DNA of 64,000 nt from Arthrobacter sp. DNA4 (lineage in GTDB: Bacteria > Actinomycetota > Actinomycetes > Actinomycetales > Micrococcaceae): NCBI RefSeq assembly GCF_024362385.1, contig NZ_CP101466.1:372001-436000 (forward strand). The letters run 5' to 3'. A program made the translations under genes and the position numbers. The notes beneath the pieces were generated by a model that saw nothing but the letters and a program-made list of their open reading frames with translations, ran no database searches and was not told where the DNA came from. Shown piece after piece: positions 59,113 to 64,000 of this stretch (within the stretch, counting starts at the first letter, position 1; every line of letters begins with the position of its first letter).

Positions 59113-60369
59113 TCAGGCGAAGGCGGAGGTGCCGGTGATGCCGCGGCCGATGATGAGGGCCTGCATGGTTTCGGTGCCTTCGTAGGTGTGGATGGCTTCG
59201 ATGTCCGCAAGATGCCTGGCAACGCGGTTTTCCAGCAGGATGCCGTTGCCGCCCAGGAGGTCGCGGGCGTTGGAGGCGATGCCGCGTGCGGTGCGGGTGC
59301 AGGTGTACTTCACGAGGGACGCCTGCTCGGGCGTGAGCGTTCCGGCTTCATCAAGCCGGGTCATCTGCACCACCATCAGCTGCATGGTGGCCAGTTCACT
59401 GAGCATCCGCGCCAGGCGCTCCTGCACAATCTGGGACGCGGCCAGCGGCCGGCCGAACTGCTTGCGCTGTTTGGCGTACTGGACGGCCGTTTCGTAGCAG
59501 GCGGTGGCATGGCCGACGGCGGACCAGGCCACGCCCAACCGGGTCGCCAGCAGTACCCGGGCCGTGTCCTTGAAGGTGCGTGCCCCCGGCAGGACGTTCT
59601 CCTCGGGGACGAAGACGTCCTCCAGGCGGATGTGGGCCTGCCAGATGGCGCGGAGGGCAAGTTTGCCTTCGATTTTGGTTGCGGTGTAGCCGGGGGAGTC
59701 CTGCGGAACCAGGTAGCCGTGGACCTGGCCGTCGTCGCCCCGGGCCCAGACGATGCTGACGCCGCCCACGGAGCCGTTGCCGATCCACTTCTTTTCGCCG
59801 TTGAGCAGGAACCCGCCGTCCGTGCGGGTTGCCGTGGTTTCCAGAGCCACCGAGTCGGAGCCGTGCGTAGGCTCGGTGAGGGCGAACGCCGCGTATTCCG
59901 TGCCCCTGGCAATTGCCGGCAGCCAGCGTTCCTTCTGTGCCGCAGAGCCACATTCAGCCACGGAACGCAGTGCCAGGCCGCCCTGGACGGCAATCATCGT
60001 GGCCACGGAGCCGTCGCCCCGGCTGATTTCCATGTTCACCAGGCCGGCGGCCATGCTGCTCATGGGTGCGAAGCCCTCCACGGTGATGCCGTCGCGGAGC
60101 AGGTCCAGTTCGCCCAGGCGCTGGAGGAGGTGCAGTGGGTACTCGCCGCGTTCCCAGTAGCAGTCAATGACGGGCAGGACCTCGTCCTGGACAAAGCTGC
60201 GGGCGCGCTCCCAGTAGGCGCGGTCCTCGTCCCCGACGCCGGCCAGGATAGACGCCGGGTCCGTCCCGAGGGCTTCGGTCAGGACATATTCCGGCTCAAC
60301 TGTTCCGGAGGGGAAACCGGCGGGATCCCCGGTGCGGGTGGGCGCGGGGCTGGGCGACGTCGTCGTCAT
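59113..60369 (-). CDS. Acyl-CoA dehydrogenase
   Basis: 418-aa flavoenzyme of the glutaryl-CoA-type acyl-CoA dehydrogenase group. The middle-domain motif is FALTEPTHGSDSVALETTA near residue 165, the C-terminal domain has KQRKQFGRPLAASQIVQERL and DLLGGNGILLENRVARHL, and the catalytic Glu is in IHTYEGTETMQALIIGRGI. It is the first gene of the beta-oxidation operon. The start at 60369 (MTTTSPSP) has GGATGC upstream. It is distinct from, but related to, the copy at 16037. Confidence 0.92.
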   Translation of the reverse strand: MTTTSPSPAPTRTGDPAGFPSGTVEPEYVLTEALGTDPASILAGVGDEDRAYWERARSFVQDEVLPVIDCYWERGEYPLHLLQRLGELDLLRDGITVEGFAPMSSMAAGLVNMEISRGDGSVATMIAVQGGLALRSVAECGSAAQKERWLPAIARGTEYAAFALTEPTHGSDSVALETTATRTDGGFLLNGEKKWIGNGSVGGVSIVWARGDDGQVHGYLVPQDSPGYTATKIEGKLALRAIWQAHIRLEDVFVPEENVLPGARTFKDTARVLLATRLGVAWSAVGHATACYETAVQYAKQRKQFGRPLAASQIVQERLARMLSELATMQLMVVQMTRLDEAGTLTPEQASLVKYTCTRTARGIASNARDLLGGNGILLENRVARHLADIEAIHTYEGTETMQALIIGRGITGTSAFA

Positions 60370-60449
60370 TGAAAGCATCCTTTGAATCAGCGGCGGCGGG
60401 AGGGCCGGGGCCTTGTGGCCTGGACCACACCCTCCAAGGATGCAATGAA

Positions 60450-60476
60450 ACCCAGTTCCACGTCAAGAAACTGGGT
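60450..60476 (-). promoter_or_regulatory. Likely TetR operator in front of beta-oxidation operon
   Basis: ACCCAGTT (60450-60457) and AACTGGGT (60469-60476) are exact complements with an 11-nt centre. TTGACG, a -35-like box on the minus strand, lies inside (complement of 60461-60466). The site is between the TetR stop and the dehydrogenase start. Confidence 0.75.
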
Positions 60477-60504
60477 ATCAAGAGGCTGTAGTGGCGGGTT
60501 GGGG

Positions 60505-61230
60505 CTAGGGGAGGGCGTCCCGGACCGCCTGGGCGATTGCGTCCTTGTCGGCGGGGCCGGGGAAAACCGTAACGACGACGGTCGGCGCAGGTGGGGCGGC
60601 AGCGGCCGCGCCCAGGAGCGCAGGCCGGAACGTATCCGCCAAAGCATGGAGTTCGGCAGCCAGGGCGGTGGCCCGCTGCCGGTCGCCCGCCAGGGTGTCT
60701 CCGGCACTGGGAGCGGCCCGCAGCCACTCCCGCAGGAACGCGTTGTGCACCGCCACTACCGCTGCAGCGAAGGCGACGGCCTTGTATTCGCGCCGGTCGT
60801 TCCGGGGCAGCTTGTCGCTCAGGTAGTGCAGGAACGCCCGCTCGTACCGGTGCGAGGTCACCAGCTCCCGGTCCCTGAGGGCCGGGACTGCCTGCAACAG
60901 CCCGTACCGGGCGCGGGAGGTCTGGGGGTTCCGCAAGTGGTGGTCGAAAACCAGCAGCGCTGCGTCCGCCACTGCAGCCAGCGGCTCGAGCCTGGATTCG
61001 GCGAGCCTTTCGTTGACCTGGTGCAGGATCCGCTCGTGGTCGGCGAAGACGACGTCCTCCTTGGACCCGAACCTGCGGAAGAACGTGCTGCGGCTCATGC
61101 CCGAGGCTTCTGCGAGTTCCTCGACCGACGTTGTGTCGAAACCCTGCTTCGCCAGGAGGCCAATGGCTGCGGCAACGGGCCCGTCGGCAGGATGCCCATC
61201 GACGGGACGGTGGGAAGGGGGCGAAGTCAT
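60505..61230 (-). CDS. TetR/AcrR family regulator
   Basis: 241-aa regulator. The helix-turn-helix is at about residues 17-62 (PVAAAIGLLAKQGFDTTSVE, then ASGMSRSTFFRRFGSKEDVV). The C-terminal region ends in an Ala/Pro-rich stretch. It lies upstream of the acyl-CoA dehydrogenase operon on the same strand and an inverted repeat lies between, so it is the probable fatty-acid-responsive repressor of that operon. The frame to its right is separated by a hairpin from the epimerase. Confidence 0.9.
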   Translation of the reverse strand: MTSPPSHRPVDGHPADGPVAAAIGLLAKQGFDTTSVEELAEASGMSRSTFFRRFGSKEDVVFADHERILHQVNERLAESRLEPLAAVADAALLVFDHHLRNPQTSRARYGLLQAVPALRDRELVTSHRYERAFLHYLSDKLPRNDRREYKAVAFAAAVVAVHNAFLREWLRAAPSAGDTLAGDRQRATALAAELHALADTFRPALLGAAAAAPPAPTVVVTVFPGPADKDAIAQAVRDALP

Positions 61231-61246
61231 GCGCCGAAATGTAGCA

Positions 61247-61266
61247 CAGCTGCCCTCCGGCAGCTG
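61247..61266 (-). terminator. Terminator after epimerase gene
   Basis: CAGCTGCC (61247-61254) and GGCAGCTG (61259-61266) are exact complements with loop CTCC. It lies 51 bases after the epimerase stop on the minus strand and just before the TetR promoter. Confidence 0.6.
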
Positions 61267-61317
61267 GCGCGCCGCTGGCCCGCCGCCGGCTGCGGCAGGC
61301 CAGCGTGCGGCCGGGGG

Positions 61318-62340
61318 TCAGGCGCCCTGCCGCGCCCAGCCGGTCAGCTTGTCGGAAAGCTGCATGTAAGCCTCGTTGACCTGCTGCAGCTCCGGGTGGC
61401 TGTCGTGCCACTCCACGATTTCCCGGGCACCGTCCGCGAACGGGATGGCGGCGGTGTAGTCCGGGACCAGTGACTTGATCTTGGTGTTGTCGAAGACCAC
61501 CGAATGGGACCGGTCGCCCAGGAGGTTGGAACCCAGTTCCTGGTCGTGGGCGGCGATGGTTTCAGACGCCACATGGACCAGCTCCGGTTCCCGGACCCCG
61601 GCCGCCCTCGCGAAGAGCCGGTAGATCTGGTTCCAGGGCAGGTACTCGTCGGAGGTGATGGTATAGCTTTCACCCACCGCCTGCGGCCGGCCGAGCAGGC
61701 CGACGAACGCCTTGGCAAAGTCCTTGCTGTGCGTCAGCGTCCACAGCGAGGTGCCGTCTCCGTGGACCATGACCGGGAGGCCGTTGCGCATCCGGTGGAT
61801 GTCCGTCCAGCCGCCCACCATGGCGATCTTGGTGCGGTCATAAGTGTGCGACGGCCGCACCACCGTCAATGGAAAGTCATCCTCCCGGTAGGCCCGGAAC
61901 AGCAGCTCCTCGCACGCGATCTTGTCCCGGGAGTAATGCCAGAACGGATTCTTCAACGGCGTGGACTCGCGGATGGGCAGCCTGGTGGGCGGCTTCTGGT
62001 ACGCGGAGGCCGAGCTGATGAAGACGTATTGACCTGTCCGCTCCCGGAACAACTCCATGCTGGTTTGGGCCTGGTCCGGAGTGTAGGAGATGAAGTCCGC
62101 CACGGCGTCGAACTCCCTCCCGCCCAGCACCTCCCTGACGGAGGCCGCATCGCGGACGTCTGCGTGCAGCACTTCGGTGCCGTCGGGGACAGGCCTGCCG
62201 GACTGCCCCCGGTTCAGGATGGTCAGCCGGTGGCCCAGCGCGGCGGCGCGTTCTGCCGCCGCCGCGCTGATGACCCCGGTGCCGCCGATGAAAAGGATGC
62301 TCCTGGGCGCCGCCGTATCCGCGGCGATTGTGCCTACCAC
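61318..62340 (-). CDS. NAD-dependent epimerase/dehydratase (extended SDR)
   Basis: 340-aa extended short-chain dehydrogenase. The cofactor motif is ILFIGGTGVISAAAAERAAA near residue 15, with an unusual GGTGxIS form. HADVRDAASVREVLGGREFD, the active-site ISSASAYQKPP, and the catalytic region HYSRDKIACEEL follow. It may act on a nucleotide-sugar or free sugar derivative. Its N-terminal start at 62340 overlaps the stop of the aldo/keto reductase gene by seven bases, so the two are coupled. Confidence 0.88.
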   Translation of the reverse strand: MVGTIAADTAAPRSILFIGGTGVISAAAAERAAALGHRLTILNRGQSGRPVPDGTEVLHADVRDAASVREVLGGREFDAVADFISYTPDQAQTSMELFRERTGQYVFISSASAYQKPPTRLPIRESTPLKNPFWHYSRDKIACEELLFRAYREDDFPLTVVRPSHTYDRTKIAMVGGWTDIHRMRNGLPVMVHGDGTSLWTLTHSKDFAKAFVGLLGRPQAVGESYTITSDEYLPWNQIYRLFARAAGVREPELVHVASETIAAHDQELGSNLLGDRSHSVVFDNTKIKSLVPDYTAAIPFADGAREIVEWHDSHPELQQVNEAYMQLSDKLTGWARQGA

Positions 62341-63305
62341 GCGTAGTCTTCCGGCGCCGTGCGGTGTCCCGGGAAGATATCGTCAAGCCGCTTGAGTGCG
62401 TCGGCATCGAGGGAGACATCCAGCGCGCGGATTGCGGCATCCAGCTGTTCCTGGGTCCTGGGGCCCACGATCGGCGCGGTCACGGCAGGCTGATGGAGGA
62501 GCCATGCGAGGGCCACGTCGCCGGGTTCGTGGCCCAGTTCGTCCGCGAAATCCTCGTACTGGCGGATCTGGTCCTCGTGCTTCTTCAGCGTTTCCGCGGC
62601 CCGTCCCTCCGTGCGGCGGACTCCCTGGCGTTCCTTCTTCAGCACGCCGCCCAGCAGCCCGCCCTGCAGCGGCGACCAGGGAATGAGGCCCAGCCCGTAC
62701 TGCTGTGCCGCCGGGATGACTTCCAGTTCCACCTGGCGCATGAACAGGTTGTAGATGGACTGCTCGCTGACCAGGCCCGTGTAGTTCCGGCGGCGTGCCG
62801 CTTCCTGCGCCTGGGCGATGTGCCAGCCGGCGAAGTTGCTGCTGCCCGAGTACAGGATCTTGCCCTGCTGTACGGCCACTTCGATGGCCTGCCAGATCTC
62901 GTCCCACGGAGTGTCCCGGTCGACGTGGTGGAACTGGTACACATCGATGTAGTCCGTCTGCAGTCGCTTGAGGCTGGCATCCAGCGCGCGGCGGATGTTC
63001 AGTGCGGAGAGCTTGGACTCGTTGGGCCGGTCCGTCATGGTGCCGTAAAGCTTGGTGGCCAGGACGGTGTGCTCCCGGCGCTCGCCGCCCTTTGCAAACC
63101 AGCGCCCGATGATCTCCTCGGTCCAGCCGCGGTGGTCGGCGCCCCCGTACACGTTGGCGGTGTCGAAGAAGTTGATGCCGGCTTCGTGGGCCGAGTCCAT
63201 GATGCTGTGGGCATCCGCCTCCTCCGTCTGCGGCCCAAAGTTCATGGTGCCCAGGCAGAGGCGGGAGACTTTCAGGCCGGAGCGGCCCAGATGGGTGTAC
63301 TGCAT
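62334..63305 (-). CDS. Aldo/keto reductase
   Basis: 323-aa enzyme of the Tas/YajO-like group. The tetrad is seen in NFFDTANVYGGADH (Asp, Tyr), TVLATKLYGTM (Lys) and VYQFHHVDRDTPWDE (His), with the cofactor end APIVGPRTQEQLDAAI. The start at 63305 (MQYTHLG) has AAAGGA upstream. Its stop region overlaps the epimerase start, so they form one unit with a joint role in a sugar or aldehyde route. The substrate is unknown. Confidence 0.9.
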   Translation of the reverse strand: MQYTHLGRSGLKVSRLCLGTMNFGPQTEEADAHSIMDSAHEAGINFFDTANVYGGADHRGWTEEIIGRWFAKGGERREHTVLATKLYGTMTDRPNESKLSALNIRRALDASLKRLQTDYIDVYQFHHVDRDTPWDEIWQAIEVAVQQGKILYSGSSNFAGWHIAQAQEAARRRNYTGLVSEQSIYNLFMRQVELEVIPAAQQYGLGLIPWSPLQGGLLGGVLKKERQGVRRTEGRAAETLKKHEDQIRQYEDFADELGHEPGDVALAWLLHQPAVTAPIVGPRTQEQLDAAIRALDVSLDADALKRLDDIFPGHRTAPEDYAW

Positions 63306-63359
63306 GGAAGATCCTTTCAACGGGTAGGCATGCCAACCGGTGGGTGGGCCGGTTGGAAC

Positions 63360-64000
63360 CTACATCTGGGTGAAGGAGGCGACGGCGGGATCGGAGCCAA
63401 TGCGCGCACCGGACTCCAGTGCGGTGATGGCGGACAGTTCGTCTTCGGACAGCTTCAGGGACGAAGCGGCGAAGTTTTCCCGGATGCGGCCAGGGTTCGC
63501 GGATTTGGGAATGACGATGTTGCCGTTGGCGAGGTGCCAGGCGAGCACCACCTGGGCGGTGCTGGCGTCGTGGGCGTTGGCGATTGCGGTGACTGCGTTC
63601 CCGTTGAGGTCACCGCCCTGCCCCAGCGGGCTGTACGCCTCCACGGCGATTCCCAGGCTCCGGCACTTGGCGGCAAGGTCCGCCTGCTGGTAGCTGGGGT
63701 GAAGCTCGATCTGGTTGACGGCGGGCACTGTTTCCGCGGATTCCAGCAGGGTGTCCAGATGGTCGGAGAGGAAGTTGGAGACGCCGATGGCGCGGATCTC
63801 CTTGTTTTCGTACAGCCGCTCCAATTCCTTCCATGCCTGGACGAAGAGGCCCTGCGAAGGAACCGGCCAGTGGATGAGGTAGAGGTCGATGAAGTCCAGG
63901 CCCAGGGCCTTGCGGCTGTTCTGGAACGCTTCCTGGGCCCGGCCCTGCTCGCCGTTGCGGAGCTTGGTGGTCACGAAAATTTCCTCGCGGGGGATCCCGG
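63360..64000 (-). CDS. Aldo/keto reductase, N-terminus beyond window
   Basis: Partial gene running to the window end with about 213 residues present. Visible parts are IFVTTKLRNGEQGRAQEAF (tetrad Lys), LYLIHWPVPSQG (His), IRAIGVSNFLSDHLDTLLES, and the cofactor loop IVIPKSANPGRIRENF. It is a 2,5-diketogluconate reductase-like AKR5 enzyme. The N-terminal Asp/Tyr region lies outside. Its stop is 55 bases from the start of the next reductase on the same strand, so the three genes may be co-transcribed. Confidence 0.9.
   Translation of the reverse strand, partial: GIPREEIFVTTKLRNGEQGRAQEAFQNSRKALGLDFIDLYLIHWPVPSQGLFVQAWKELERLYENKEIRAIGVSNFLSDHLDTLLESAETVPAVNQIELHPSYQQADLAAKCRSLGIAVEAYSPLGQGGDLNGNAVTAIANAHDASTAQVVLAWHLANGNIVIPKSANPGRIRENFAASSLKLSEDELSAITALESGARIGSDPAVASFTQM

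Overview
The window comes from a high-GC Gram-positive chromosome, most likely an Arthrobacter/Pseudarthrobacter-type actinobacterium. The evidence is C-ending codon use, GTG and TTG starts, actinobacterial families (DUF3040, DUF4193, GAF-ANTAR, GlsB/YeaQ, actinobacterial MalQ and GH15) and many ATGA overlaps. I saw no rRNA, tRNA, CRISPR array, insertion sequence or phage gene. Coding density is high and most content is carbon catabolism with local regulators.

Region 1 (1-6515, + strand) is an aldonate operon: a sugar ABC transporter (binding protein cut by the window edge and frameshifted, plus two permeases), galactonate dehydratase, KDPG/KDPGal aldolase, a PfkB-type keto-deoxy-sugar kinase and a mannonate dehydratase of the RspA/ManD type. 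Together they would take galactonate and mannonate to pyruvate and glyceraldehyde-3-phosphate. Region 2 (6563-13600) holds a methyltransferase, a Pr6Pr membrane protein, a divergent TetR/DUF4188 pair around a clear operator, and a lower-GC stretch with an ECF sigma factor, its likely membrane-anchored partner and several small membrane proteins.

Region 3 (13603-20763) is a MarR-controlled CoA-dependent catabolic cluster: SDR, amidohydrolase, acyl-CoA dehydrogenase, MaoC hydratase, MHS-type transporter and acyl-CoA ligase. Region 4 (20986-24627) is a LacI regulator divergent from a DapA-family aldolase/dehydratase and an MFS transporter, with three LacI-type half-symmetric sites in the shared promoter. 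Region 5 (24886-28924) has a BASS-family symporter, then a molybdopterin oxidoreductase that lacks the usual N-terminal Fe-S cysteines, translationally coupled to a small helical protein and preceded by a large hairpin next to its ribosome binding site. A decayed MerR/TipAS gene follows.

Region 6 (29707-35676) is an esterase, FAH hydrolase, FAD monooxygenase and DUF3500 operon facing a bicupin quercetinase-like dioxygenase, which suggests catabolism of a plant aromatic. Region 7 (35805-43729) contains DUF4193, a GH15 glucoamylase/trehalase-type enzyme, an idonate/gluconate-type dehydrogenase set, and a TetR/EamA pair behind a 32-bp palindrome. Region 8 (43824-55239) holds DUF488, an aldo/keto reductase, GAF-ANTAR, malQ, a large secreted alpha-amylase with two C-terminal X25-like modules, a beta-propeller lactonase, a PrmC-like methyltransferase and two stress-type membrane proteins. 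Region 9 (55372-64000) has an aldo/keto reductase, a fatty-acid beta-oxidation operon (acyl-CoA dehydrogenase, thiolase, acyl-CoA ligase) with a TetR regulator upstream, an NAD-dependent epimerase and two more aldo/keto reductases, the last cut by the window end.
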